This document shows, one piece after another, positions 17,273-25,998 of a stretch of 47,702 bases of DNA. The position numbers and the translations under genes are program-made. How positions within the stretch are numbered: the first letter of the stretch is position 1; each line of letters begins with the position of its first letter. Origin of the DNA: an uncultured Planctomycetaceae bacterium (GTDB lineage Bacteria > Planctomycetota > Planctomycetia > Gemmatales > Gemmataceae); the NCBI GenBank assembly GCA_903960945.1, contig CAJCCR010000122.1, positions 1-47,702 on the forward strand. The letters are read 5' to 3'. Below the pieces are notes generated by a model. That model did no database searches. It worked only from the letters and a program-made list of their open reading frames with translations, and was not told where the DNA came from.

Positions 17273-19765
17273 ATGAATGAGCTGGATTCATTGCCAGTAG
17301 CTTTGGTTATGCCTGAGTTAATCAATGCATTAGATAATGGTAGTGCCGCAGTTCTTCATGCGCCCCCGGGAGCAGGAAAAACGACTCTTGTTCCGATTGG
17401 ATTAATAAAAGCGGGATATGAAGGCATTGTTTTAATTGAACCGCGAAGGTTGGCTGCCAAAGCTTCTGCTTTACGGATTGCCTATCTGCAGGGATCAAAA
17501 ATTGGGGATTTAATTGGGTACCAAGTCCGGTTTGATTCTAATTATTCCAGCAAAACAAAATGTTTGGTTGTTACAACTGGAATCATTTTAAATTGGTTGT
17601 CCTCCGATCCCTATCTTTCTGATTGCAAAATCCTGGTCTTCGATGAATTTCATGAGAGAAGTTTAGAGAGTGATCTTTTATTAGGCATGGCTAGGTTGTT
17701 ACAAAAAACTGTGAGACAAGATTTAAAAATTCTTGTGATGAGCGCGACGCTTGATAGCCATAAAGTTTCAGCCTATATGGATGATTGCCCGGTGATCTCT
17801 AGCATGGGAAAAATGTATCCTGTCGAAATAAGTTATCAAGTGTCTAAAAAAGATTTTCGACTAGAAGATGCAATTACTTCAGAAGTTTTTAATATTCAAC
17901 AAAAAACCAAGGGCGACATCTTGGTGTTTTTGTCTGGGATGTATGAGATTCTTTCTTCCAAGGCGCAACTTGAAAAACAGTTTCCCGGATTAGATATACA
18001 CATTCTGCATGGGGATTTGCCCATCGAGGTTCAGGAAAAATCTTTAAAAAAAGCTCCGCGAGACAGGGTGATATTGTCCACCAATGTTGCAGAAACATCG
18101 GTAACGGTTAATGGCGTTAAAGCGGTGATTGATTCAGGGCAGGCGAAAAAAAGTTTCTTTGATAACAGATTGGGTTTGAATAGTCTCGAAACAATTCGTA
18201 TTTCCAAGGCGTCCGCGGATCAGCGGGCTGGTAGGGCAGGGCGGGAATCTCCAGGTTTTTGTTCCAGACTTTGGTCTGAAAAAGATCAGATTATGCGGGA
18301 GGATTTCGATAAACCTGAAATTTATCGGGTTGATTTGTCTGCAGCTTTGTTACGGCTTTTTGCTTTCGGAGAAAACAACTGGGAGGAATTTCCTTGGTTT
18401 GAAAAACCTAATCGCCTTGCGGTTGAAAATGGTATCAAGCTTCTGGAAAATTTAAAGGCTATCCACCAAGGTAAAATAACCCCGCTGGGCGTTAAGATGA
18501 ATGAGATCCCACTTCATCCAAGGCTGTCTGCTATTTTTCTAAAAGGGGCTGATAAATGTCTTCGCCGGGTTTCTTTGGCCATAGCTATCCTTTCAGAGAG
18601 ATCGGTATTTAATCAAACTTTTGAAGGATCAAATTTCAGGCGTGATCAAAGTGCTTCTAGTTCAGATGTGCTAGATGTGGTTGAACTACTTGAACATTAT
18701 CAATCATTTAGAAATTCGGTGCAAAGTAACAATGTGAATCCCGATCGGGCAGCAAATGTTTTTCGGGTCCGGGATCAATTGATTGCTTCATTTGGTGAAG
18801 ATAGAAATCTTGAAAATACAGGAACAGATGAAGATTTTCTTCGCGCAATACTAGCTGGGTTTCCGGATCGTGTTGCTAAAAGACGAGAAAAAAAAGACTT
18901 GAAAGCTTTGATGGTTGGTAATCGTGGCGTTGTGCAATCTAAAAAAAGCATGGTTAGGGATCATAGCTTTTTTGTTTGTGTTGATATTCAGTCGGGTGAT
19001 GAAGAATCTATTGCAAGAATGGTTTCAGGTATAAATGCGGATTGGTTAGACTCTGTTTTTAAAAGAACCCAACGTGAAGTTCTATATGATCCTAGTTTGA
19101 AGAAGCTCATTGCAATTCAAAAATCGTATTACATGGATTTAGTGTTGGATCAAAAAGATTCACATTTAACCCAAGATGATTTGAATGGAGAAATATTGCA
19201 TCAGGGTTTGATGAGCCAATTGAAAGAGGTTCTTCCTGTTCTTGATTCGCCTGCAGGTCAATTGTTGGAACGGATAAATATTTATGGTCAATTGTTTCAG
19301 AATAAAAATTTCCCGGTGATTGATTCAGATTCTTTATTGGAGCCTTTATTATGGCTCTGTAAGGGTAAAAAAACACTTTCAGAAGTTCGGGGTGGAGATT
19401 GGTTTAATGCGGTAAGAACTATTCTTTCTCATGAGCAATATGTTGCTTTGCAAAAAGAACTGCCCGAGAAGTTGACACTGCCTTGCGGAAAAATTGTTCC
19501 CCTGAAGTACGAGTTAGGAAAATCGCCTTTGCTAGAGGCAAGAATCCAAGAATTATTTGGTTGGAAAGAAACCCCTAAGCTTGGTGGCGGCAAACTTCCT
19601 TTATTAATTTCTTTGTTGGCTCCTAATTATCGATCCCAGCAATTGACCTTGGACTTAGCAGGTTTTTGGAAAAACACCTATCCGCAAGTTCGAAAAGATT
19701 TGCGGGGCAGGTACCCAAAACATGCTTGGCCAGAAGATCCCCTAAAAAGCGAAACGGAACCTTAA
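17273..19765 (+). CDS. hrpB: ATP-dependent helicase HrpB
   Basis: This 830-residue DExH-box helicase is close to the usual HrpB length. Walker A is APPGAGKT (30-37), motif II is DEFH (124-127, in FDEFHERSLESDLLLG), motif III is MSATLD, and motif VI is SADQRAGRAGRESPG. The helicase-associated and HrpB-specific C-terminal regions follow, ending with the characteristic YPQVRKDLRGRYPKHAWPEDP. That ending separates HrpB from the related HrpA and DEAH RNA helicases. Its cellular role is poorly defined in bacteria. It converges on gnd. Confidence 0.95.
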   Translation: MNELDSLPVALVMPELINALDNGSAAVLHAPPGAGKTTLVPIGLIKAGYEGIVLIEPRRLAAKASALRIAYLQGSKIGDLIGYQVRFDSNYSSKTKCLVVTTGIILNWLSSDPYLSDCKILVFDEFHERSLESDLLLGMARLLQKTVRQDLKILVMSATLDSHKVSAYMDDCPVISSMGKMYPVEISYQVSKKDFRLEDAITSEVFNIQQKTKGDILVFLSGMYEILSSKAQLEKQFPGLDIHILHGDLPIEVQEKSLKKAPRDRVILSTNVAETSVTVNGVKAVIDSGQAKKSFFDNRLGLNSLETIRISKASADQRAGRAGRESPGFCSRLWSEKDQIMREDFDKPEIYRVDLSAALLRLFAFGENNWEEFPWFEKPNRLAVENGIKLLENLKAIHQGKITPLGVKMNEIPLHPRLSAIFLKGADKCLRRVSLAIAILSERSVFNQTFEGSNFRRDQSASSSDVLDVVELLEHYQSFRNSVQSNNVNPDRAANVFRVRDQLIASFGEDRNLENTGTDEDFLRAILAGFPDRVAKRREKKDLKALMVGNRGVVQSKKSMVRDHSFFVCVDIQSGDEESIARMVSGINADWLDSVFKRTQREVLYDPSLKKLIAIQKSYYMDLVLDQKDSHLTQDDLNGEILHQGLMSQLKEVLPVLDSPAGQLLERINIYGQLFQNKNFPVIDSDSLLEPLLWLCKGKKTLSEVRGGDWFNAVRTILSHEQYVALQKELPEKLTLPCGKIVPLKYELGKSPLLEARIQELFGWKETPKLGGGKLPLLISLLAPNYRSQQLTLDLAGFWKNTYPQVRKDLRGRYPKHAWPEDPLKSETEP

Positions 19766-19780
19766 AAATAAGGCCCCGTT
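19753..19780. terminator. Possible bidirectional terminator between hrpB and gnd
   Basis: AACGGAACCTT (19753-19763) can pair with AAGGCCCCGTT (19770-19780), 9 of 11 positions matching, around an AAAAAT loop. It overlaps the hrpB stop codon and precedes the convergent end of gnd. There is no strong T-run on either side, so confidence is limited. Confidence 0.35.
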
Positions 19781-19805
19781 CGAAGTTGATTAGAAAAATT
19801 AAACT

Positions 19806-21269
19806 TTAAGCGTTGTAAGTGGAACTTGAAACATCGCCCCCACGGCCAGTCCAGTTGGTGTGGAAGAATTCACCTCTGGGTTTATCAGTTCTTTCGTAGG
19901 TATGCGCGCCAAAATAATCGCGTTGGGCTTGCAGTAGGTTTGCTGGTAACCGTTCTGTTCGGTAGGAATCAAAGAATGACAAAGCAGTGCTCATTGCTGG
20001 TACTGGAATGCCTTTTTTGATTGCTAAGGCAACGATGTTTCTCCAGCCTTTTTGTGAACGCTTCATTTCTTTTTTAAAGTAACTATCAAGCAAAAGATTG
20101 CTTAGGTTTTTCTTTCGGTCGAAAGCTTCTTTGATTTTACCAAGGAACCTGCTGCGAATAATGCAACCGCCTCGCCACATCAGGGCGATTCCACCATAAT
20201 TTAATTTCCACCCATATTCCTTTGCTGCAGCTTGCATCAACATATAGCCTTGGGCATAGCTAACAAGTTTAGAAGCATAAAGAGCGTCGTGAATATTTTG
20301 GATAAGCTTTTCTTTCTTACCTGAAATGTTAGGCTTGGGCCCCTTGATGGCCTTTGAGGCTATAACTCTTTCATCTTTTAGTGCGGAAACGCAACGAGCG
20401 TAAACGGCTTCAGAAATCAGCGTTACAGGCATGGCCAATTCTTGGGAGTTGATTACAGTCCATTTGCCAGTGCCTTTTTGGCCTGCTGCGTCCAAGATTT
20501 TTTCAACCATAGGTTGGCCATCGGTATCTTTGAAGTTTAAGATGTCTCTTGTAATTTCGATTAGATAGGAATCAAGCTCGCCCTTGTTCCATTCTTCAAA
20601 AACTTTATGCATTTCATCGTAAGAAAGCCCCAAACCTTTATGCAAAATATCGTAGGCTTCGCATATTAATTGCATATCACCATATTCGATTCCATTGTGG
20701 ACCATTTTTACATAGTGGCCAGCGCCACCTTCACCCACCCAATCACAGCAGGGGGTTCCATCTTCAACCTTAGCGGAAATATCCTGGAAGATAGCTTTGA
20801 CATGATTCCAAGCATCAGGACTGCCGCCTGGCATAATGCTAGGCCCTCGACGGGCACCTTCTTCGCCACCTGAAACGCCTGTGCCAATAAATAGAATCCC
20901 CTTTGATTCTAAATATTTGGTTCGCCTTACAGTATCACCAAAAAGCGAGTTTCCACCGTCGATGATGATGTCGCCTTTTTCAAGGTGGGGAAGAATTTGT
21001 TCGATAAAGTCATCAACTGCTTGACCAGCTTTAACAAGCATCATGACGCGTCTTGGTTTTTTGAGCAGTTTGCACATTTCTTCAATACTATGTGCGCCAA
21101 TTACTTTAGTTCCTTTGGCTTCTTTAGCAAGAAAATCGTCCACCTTGGAAGTGGTTCTGTTGTATGCAACTACAGTGTAACCATGATCATTCATGTTAAG
21201 AATTAAGTTTTGGCCCATTACAGCCAAGCCAATTAATGCGATATCGCCTTTAGGTTCAGAATTGCTCAT
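19806..21269 (-). CDS. gnd: 6-phosphogluconate dehydrogenase (decarboxylating)
   Basis: The enzyme oxidises 6-phosphogluconate to ribulose-5-phosphate and CO2 with NADP+ in the oxidative pentose phosphate pathway. I start at ATG 21269 (MSNSEPKGD), giving 487 residues, because GGA lies 7 bases upstream; the frame extends 9 codons further. The N-terminal nucleotide fold shows GLAVMGQNLILNMNDHGY and VVAYNRT. The substrate region includes GVSGGEEGARRGPSIMPGG and KMVHNGIEYGDMQ, and the C-terminal helical domain includes GTGKWT. The length fits the long bacterial dimeric form. It stands alone between convergent hrpB and a divergent methyltransferase. Confidence 0.97.
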   Translation of the reverse strand: MSNSEPKGDIALIGLAVMGQNLILNMNDHGYTVVAYNRTTSKVDDFLAKEAKGTKVIGAHSIEEMCKLLKKPRRVMMLVKAGQAVDDFIEQILPHLEKGDIIIDGGNSLFGDTVRRTKYLESKGILFIGTGVSGGEEGARRGPSIMPGGSPDAWNHVKAIFQDISAKVEDGTPCCDWVGEGGAGHYVKMVHNGIEYGDMQLICEAYDILHKGLGLSYDEMHKVFEEWNKGELDSYLIEITRDILNFKDTDGQPMVEKILDAAGQKGTGKWTVINSQELAMPVTLISEAVYARCVSALKDERVIASKAIKGPKPNISGKKEKLIQNIHDALYASKLVSYAQGYMLMQAAAKEYGWKLNYGGIALMWRGGCIIRSRFLGKIKEAFDRKKNLSNLLLDSYFKKEMKRSQKGWRNIVALAIKKGIPVPAMSTALSFFDSYRTERLPANLLQAQRDYFGAHTYERTDKPRGEFFHTNWTGRGGDVSSSTYNA

Positions 21270-21492
21270 AGTTATTTCCATTAGAAAAGAGGCCAAACAG
21301 TGTCATCATATATTTGAGGAAATGCCAAGCATTGCCAACTCTTAATGACTTATAAATGATAATCTAGGCATAAATTGACCGTTTGGCTAGCAAAACATAA
21401 GAATTGTAGGGAAGAAGTTTTACTGATAATTTGTGGGCATGATAGAATATTTGTTTGATGAAATGATTAGCGCATTGAAAAAAGGTGCAAAA

Positions 21493-22545
21493 ATGGCAGC
21501 AAGTATTTTCCCGATGGTTTCTCCTAAGATTGATCCTGCCCCCTTATTTGAGTTATTCCGTGGGAATTATGCTACAGAGTTGCTAACCGCCGCTGTTGTG
21601 CATTTTAATCTTTTTGAAGAAATAGCTTTAAACCAAGTTGGATCTGAGTCATTGAGAGCCAAATTAGGGCTTGAAAGGCGAGCTTGGGTTGTGTTGATTA
21701 CTGGGCTAAAAGCTTCCGGGTTATTGTTGGAAAACGATGGGAATCTTACGCTTTCTGAAATTGCAAAATCCACGCTTCTAAAAGATTCAAGGCATAGTAT
21801 TGCTTCTTATATTGGCTTATCTGGGCAAAGTTCTGGTGTGCTGGAAATGGTGAATCGACTTCGAGTTTCAAAACCTGTTCATGCAGATAAGCCTGATGTA
21901 GGCGCAGCTTTTATTTTTCGTGAAGGCCTAGATTCCGCAATGGATAAAACCGAAAGTGCAATGAATCTGACTTTGTCCCTTTCTGGAAGGGCAATGAATG
22001 TTGCACCAGTGCTTGCAGAAAAACTCCCTCTTACAGGTTATAAAATTCTTCTTGATGTTGGCGCAGGAAGTGGACTCTATTCGATTGCTTTGCTTGAAAA
22101 AAATAAAGATTTAAGGGCCATACTTTGGGATGGCGCAGAGGTTTTGAAAGTTGCGGATAATTTTGTAAATCAAGCAGGGCTCGCGTCGAGGGTTACAAGC
22201 CTTCCGGGCGATATGTTTGCAGATGCTGTGCCCGCAGGCGTGGATGTTGTTTTGCTCTCAAATATTTTGCATGATTGGGATGAACCCGAATGCATTCGCC
22301 TTATCACTAAACTTGTTAAAGCCCTTCCCAAAGGTGGCTTACTTCTTGTTCACGATGTTTTTTTAAATGATGAACTTGATGGCCCCTTGGAGATTGCTTT
22401 GTATTCTGCTGCTCTTTTCTCTCTTACCGAGGGCAGGGCTTATAGTAAAAAAGAATATCAGGCATGGCTAAATAAAGCAGGGATGACTTTGGTTAAAGTC
22501 ATCCCTACGCTGGCTCATTGTGGAGTAATGGTTTTTTCTAAGTAA
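21493..22545 (+). CDS. SAM-dependent O-methyltransferase (plant/ASMT-like family)
   Basis: This methyltransferase has a winged-helix dimerisation domain followed by a Rossmann SAM domain, as in acetylserotonin, caffeate and polyketide O-methyltransferases. The N-terminal part (PAPLFELFRGNYATELLTAA and LRAKLGLERRAWVVLI) is the dimerisation type. The SAM-binding motif is LLDVGAGSGLYSIALL, and later signatures are LLSNILHDWDEPEC and LLLVHDVFLND. I prefer ATG 21493 (350 residues) because AAAGG lies 7 bases upstream; GTG 21433 and ATG 21439 are in frame but lack a good ribosome-binding site. HDWDE contains the histidine that acts as base in many relatives. Substrate unknown. It ends 12 bases from the convergent fabI gene. 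Confidence 0.87.
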   Translation: MAASIFPMVSPKIDPAPLFELFRGNYATELLTAAVVHFNLFEEIALNQVGSESLRAKLGLERRAWVVLITGLKASGLLLENDGNLTLSEIAKSTLLKDSRHSIASYIGLSGQSSGVLEMVNRLRVSKPVHADKPDVGAAFIFREGLDSAMDKTESAMNLTLSLSGRAMNVAPVLAEKLPLTGYKILLDVGAGSGLYSIALLEKNKDLRAILWDGAEVLKVADNFVNQAGLASRVTSLPGDMFADAVPAGVDVVLLSNILHDWDEPECIRLITKLVKALPKGGLLLVHDVFLNDELDGPLEIALYSAALFSLTEGRAYSKKEYQAWLNKAGMTLVKVIPTLAHCGVMVFSK

Positions 22546-22557
22546 ACAACAAAGTTG

Positions 22558-23439
22558 TTAGACGCCCATTACATTATAGCCACAATCAACATATAAAACT
22601 TGGCCCGTGATTGCAGATGCCAAAGGGCTACATAAAAAGGCAGTGGCGTTGCCAACTTCATCGGCTTCTATCGGGCGTGGCAAAGGGGATCTGCTGGTAG
22701 CGTGATCGATCATTTGGCCGATATCACCAATAGCTTTTGCAGCACGGGAAGCGTAAGGGCCTGCTGAAATAATATTTACCCTAATGCCTTTTGGTCCCAA
22801 ATTACTTGCCAATTGTTTGGCATCAATTTGCAAAGCAGATTTTGCGGTGGACATTCCACCACCATAATGTGGAACAACTCTTTCGCCACCGATATAGGAA
22901 AGCCCAACTACACTAGTGCCGCCTGGTTTATCTTCCATCAAAGGAAGTGCAGCCCTGCTAAGCGCGGTAAGGGAATAAGCACTAACACTTAAGGCGGTAA
23001 GATAAGCTGCCCTTGAGGTGTTAACTGCAGAATTTTTTATTTCTGGGCTGAATGCCACAGCATGAATAAGGATATCAACGGTATTAACATGTTGCGAAAG
23101 CGCATCAATCATGCCTTTGATTGAAAAATCGCCATGCTTCGCATAGCGTTTGTCATTCTTGGTTTTTTCGTCGACATCATCCATGGTGTCAAAGCTAACA
23201 TCGCAAGGAAGAATCTTTTGAATTTTCATACTTCCTTGAGCATAAGGAAGTATTCGACTCTCGGCATCGGTCTCGCGCTCCATAATACTTTCAACAATAC
23301 CAACCAACCTTGGGTGTACTGCAAAAAATAGAGTGGCTCCAGCGGCTTGTAGAGTTTTTGCAATATGCCAAGCAAAACCAACATTATCACCTACACCAGT
23401 AATCAGTGCCACTTTACCTTTTAAATCAATAGGAATCAT
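22558..23439 (-). CDS. fabI: Enoyl-[acyl-carrier-protein] reductase, plant-like FabI type
   Basis: The enzyme reduces trans-2-enoyl-ACP with NADH in the last step of the fatty-acid elongation cycle. The 293 residues exceed E. coli FabI (262). The extra sequence lies between the nucleotide-binding turn (LITGVGDNVGFAWHIA) and the HAVAF segment, around 60-110. The active site reads Tyr182, Tyr192 and Lys200, in SYIGGERVVPHYGGGMSTAK. The seven residues between the second tyrosine and the lysine, the YGGGMSTAKSAL sequence and the downstream ISAGPYASRAAKAIG all match the plant and chlamydial form more than the proteobacterial one. It is a single gene on the minus strand, convergent with the methyltransferase. 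Confidence 0.94.
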   Translation of the reverse strand: MIPIDLKGKVALITGVGDNVGFAWHIAKTLQAAGATLFFAVHPRLVGIVESIMERETDAESRILPYAQGSMKIQKILPCDVSFDTMDDVDEKTKNDKRYAKHGDFSIKGMIDALSQHVNTVDILIHAVAFSPEIKNSAVNTSRAAYLTALSVSAYSLTALSRAALPLMEDKPGGTSVVGLSYIGGERVVPHYGGGMSTAKSALQIDAKQLASNLGPKGIRVNIISAGPYASRAAKAIGDIGQMIDHATSRSPLPRPIEADEVGNATAFLCSPLASAITGQVLYVDCGYNVMGV

Positions 23440-23493
23440 GAAAGCTCCTGCAAACTCTAAACATTCAAAAGTAAGAGAAAGTAATCCTGAAAA

Positions 23494-25803
23494 TTACCTT
23501 TTGAAGGTCGAACCAGTTTGGCGAATCTTGTTACCAGATTCACTTGACCCGGAAGTTAGTTGAATAATCGCCTGATCAGCTTCCATTCGAACTCTTGGGT
23601 CTAAGTCCGTTTTCTTTTCATTAATTACTTCCAACACTTCTATAGTATTGATTTTCATGCGTGTAAGCGAGCGTATACATGCTGCTCTTACTAATGGGGC
23701 TGGATCTTCCTTAACCGCTGTTGCCAAGGCCTGAACGGCGAGGTTCATGGATGCCCCTCGGATTTTGGATAGTTGATCCGCAGCATACTCCCTTTGGGAA
23801 GGTTGATTTGCATTTTTTAGCATCACAACGTTCTCCATTAAAACAGTATCTACAGGCATTATGGTTGGTTCAGGTTGAATGTAAGCCATCATATTGGCTG
23901 GCATTTGGCCTGAGGCCATGCTTTGGGCCATAGCATAATTTGGATTAATTCCTTGGGGGCTAAACCCTTGGGCAGGCATATTTCCTTCTTTTTGCATTCC
24001 CGGATTAAATGCGTTTTGCATTACAACGGTTGATGCAACATCCGAAGGGATCGGCCTCTGATTTGGGACCGAGGTAAAGGCATTTGCCATGCCTTGGGTC
24101 GGATAACTATTACCAGCCATATTTGTACTTGAGTAGCTAGGATAAAGTTGCGGTGCTTGGGGTGGAATAATGTTGTGTGCGATAGATGGTGCTGCAACTT
24201 GGGGTTGTCCATTGGGGTTATAAGGAATCAATCTAACAGGTGGCGCCCCTGCAGCTATAACCGACCCGTTGCCTGGAGGTAATTTTTCTTCATTTGCGTT
24301 AATTTCTTTAGGTTTGTCCAAGAAACCATGAATGCGTCCCATGGTGCGGCCTAGGAAATCTGGTGTCTTAGCCTCGGTAGGTTCCTTCTTTTTGGAAAGA
24401 ACTATTCTTGGTTGCCTTGGTTCTTTGATAACTATGATTGGAAGAGGAACCGTTGTTTCTACGGTTTCTGTCTTAATTTTCTTACTAGCATTAACTTTAG
24501 CAACTGGTGTTTCTACGGTTTCTGTTTTAATTATTTTACTAGCATTAACTTTAGCAACTGGAGTAGATTTAGGTTTTTCCTTTGGCGTTACTTTAATAGT
24601 TTCTGTTGGAGCAGTTTTGGGAGTTGATTTTTCCGCTAGTTCTGCAGTTGTTTTAGGAAAGGTACCCCCAGAAACAATTGCTTCCACTTCTTGGTTTGCA
24701 CTTTCTCTTCCCACAGCTTTTACAGCTTTCTTGGCTATTTTTTCTTCTAACTTGGGATGTAGATAGTCAACGCTTTTCAGTGGATCAGGTTTTGTCCGAT
24801 CTGCATGAGGAAGTTCAGGCTCCACTGGTTGGCTTTTAGTAATGTTGGTTTTTTCCTGCGATGAATCCATTTTGCCCCAAGATTTTCTCCAATCCTGCGC
24901 TTTGGGTTGTTCAAACTCAGGCTTTTTGATTTCTTTTGGCCCCGTGGATTCTGCAACCTTAGATTCACTTTTAGTTACAACGGAGTTCACAGTGGCAGTT
25001 GTAGTAATTTGATTGCTTGAGTTCGAAGAATCGATTGCTTTATCTTTTACTTTGGTAACTAAAGGCGCTTTGCTAGGGATTTCTGTGATGGATATGATTT
25101 TTTCAGGCCCAGCACTGGTGGTAGCTACAAGGCTTTTTTCTTCATGGAGAATAATGAGTTTGTCGGTGTTGGTTGGTGCAGTTTTAGTAGCAAATAATTT
25201 CTTGTTTTTCTCTGGTACTACCACGATTTTATCAGCGCCCGGTGCTGGAATTGTTATGAATTCAGTAGCCAAGGGTTTTTCGCTTGATGTAGCAACTTCT
25301 GATTTCGCCACTTCTTTTTTAATGGTCGCTGTTTCGATTTTTAAGGGTTTTGTGTCTTTTTGAATCGCAGTTTGCATTGGTATAACGGCTGAGTTATTAA
25401 TAGCCGTGGTTGCCTCAACTTTGGGAAGTTCTTTTTGCAAAGTTTTTGCTACTGAGAAGTTATATTCAGGAGGAATAGGGGAATTTGCTGGCGGGGTATT
25501 GGCATTCACCCAGTGGTAGTTAGTCGTTGAATTTTTTTCTTTTGAATTTGGGTCATTTTGAACAATGGTGATTTTGTTACCAGTTTCAAGTGCTTCCACT
25601 AAATAGCATTGTTGCCCGGTTTTATTTGTCCAAGCTAAGATTAGCTTGCACTTTACTGGGGCTTTGCCTTTTTCATTTACAGTTAAAAACCGGTCTTTCG
25701 GTTTTTGAATTTCTTTATTGCTCGGGGTTTCAGAATAGGCCAAACCAATGGTTGTTCCAGTGAGTGCTAAGAGCAGGGAGCTAAGCCATAATTTGCGTAA
25801 CAT
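23494..25803 (-). CDS. Secreted low-complexity protein with C-terminal HEAT repeats
   Basis: This 769-residue protein starts at ATG 25803, with GGGGGATC upstream; a 6-codon extension is possible. The N-terminus MLRKLWLSSLLLALTGT is a signal peptide. A folded stretch of about 60 residues follows (DRFLTVNEKGKAPVKCKLIL to KITIVQND), with CKLILAWTNKTGQQCYL carrying two cysteines. Next comes a long Lys/Thr/Glu/Pro-rich region with an 18-residue tandem duplication, then a Pro/Gln/Asn/Met-rich stretch. About 95 C-terminal residues form HEAT-like helices (AADQLSKIRGASMNLAVQAL and AACIRSLTRMKINTIEVLEV). HEAT repeats suggest protein binding, and the middle is probably disordered. I recognise no full-length family. 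It is transcribed alone, with an inverted repeat just upstream of its ribosome-binding site. Confidence 0.82.
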   Translation of the reverse strand: MLRKLWLSSLLLALTGTTIGLAYSETPSNKEIQKPKDRFLTVNEKGKAPVKCKLILAWTNKTGQQCYLVEALETGNKITIVQNDPNSKEKNSTTNYHWVNANTPPANSPIPPEYNFSVAKTLQKELPKVEATTAINNSAVIPMQTAIQKDTKPLKIETATIKKEVAKSEVATSSEKPLATEFITIPAPGADKIVVVPEKNKKLFATKTAPTNTDKLIILHEEKSLVATTSAGPEKIISITEIPSKAPLVTKVKDKAIDSSNSSNQITTTATVNSVVTKSESKVAESTGPKEIKKPEFEQPKAQDWRKSWGKMDSSQEKTNITKSQPVEPELPHADRTKPDPLKSVDYLHPKLEEKIAKKAVKAVGRESANQEVEAIVSGGTFPKTTAELAEKSTPKTAPTETIKVTPKEKPKSTPVAKVNASKIIKTETVETPVAKVNASKKIKTETVETTVPLPIIVIKEPRQPRIVLSKKKEPTEAKTPDFLGRTMGRIHGFLDKPKEINANEEKLPPGNGSVIAAGAPPVRLIPYNPNGQPQVAAPSIAHNIIPPQAPQLYPSYSSTNMAGNSYPTQGMANAFTSVPNQRPIPSDVASTVVMQNAFNPGMQKEGNMPAQGFSPQGINPNYAMAQSMASGQMPANMMAYIQPEPTIMPVDTVLMENVVMLKNANQPSQREYAADQLSKIRGASMNLAVQALATAVKEDPAPLVRAACIRSLTRMKINTIEVLEVINEKKTDLDPRVRMEADQAIIQLTSGSSESGNKIRQTGSTFKR
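24455..24562 (-). repeat. 54-bp tandem duplication inside the HEAT-repeat gene
   Basis: Two adjacent 54-base copies (24455-24508 and 24509-24562) differ at four positions. They encode the repeated peptide TPVAKVNASKIIKTETVE, with one change in the second copy. The unit is in frame, so it lengthens the low-complexity linker by 18 residues without disrupting the protein. Confidence 0.85.
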
Positions 25804-25816
25804 GATCGGATCCCCC

Positions 25817-25838
25817 GGCATAGAGTTAATTCTATGCC
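25817..25838. promoter_or_regulatory. Inverted repeat in the leader of the HEAT-repeat gene
   Basis: GGCATAGA (25817-25824) and TCTATGCC (25831-25838) are perfect 8-base complements around a 6-base loop. The repeat abuts the GGGGGATC ribosome-binding sequence of the minus-strand gene starting at 25803. It could be an operator or a leader hairpin limiting ribosome access. Confidence 0.5.
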
Positions 25839-25941
25839 AATAAATGTTTGATATACTGTTCTATTTATCGGTAATGCGGGGTATGAGCTTGAAAGCGAAT
25901 TTGACGAAAAGTCGGAATATTCAGCCGGGTGGGTAAAATAG

Positions 25942-25974
25942 CAAGGGCCTGCTGGAAAATCCAACAGGCCCTTG
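25942..25974. terminator. Probable terminator hairpin after the toroid-domain gene
   Basis: CAAGGGCCTG (25942-25951) pairs perfectly with CAGGCCCTTG (25965-25974), and an inner TGG/CCA extends the stem. It lies 24 bases after the stop of the minus-strand gene ending at 25999. On that strand the stem is followed by GCTATTTTACC, a weak T-rich tail. It probably ends the ExbB/ExbD operon transcript. Confidence 0.65.
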
Positions 25975-25998
25975 GTGATTTAGGGGGACAGGGTTGAA

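Noticed and set aside
22545-22559. AACAAC-AAA-GTTGTT hairpin between the methyltransferase and fabI genes
   Set aside because: Only six A/T-rich pairs with a three-base loop and no T-run. Too weak to call a terminator, although the genes converge here.
24332-24766. 144-codon plus-strand frame inside the HEAT-repeat gene
   Set aside because: It is antisense to the low-complexity Lys/Thr region, and its Val/Leu/Phe-rich product mirrors that composition. No ribosome-binding site was seen.
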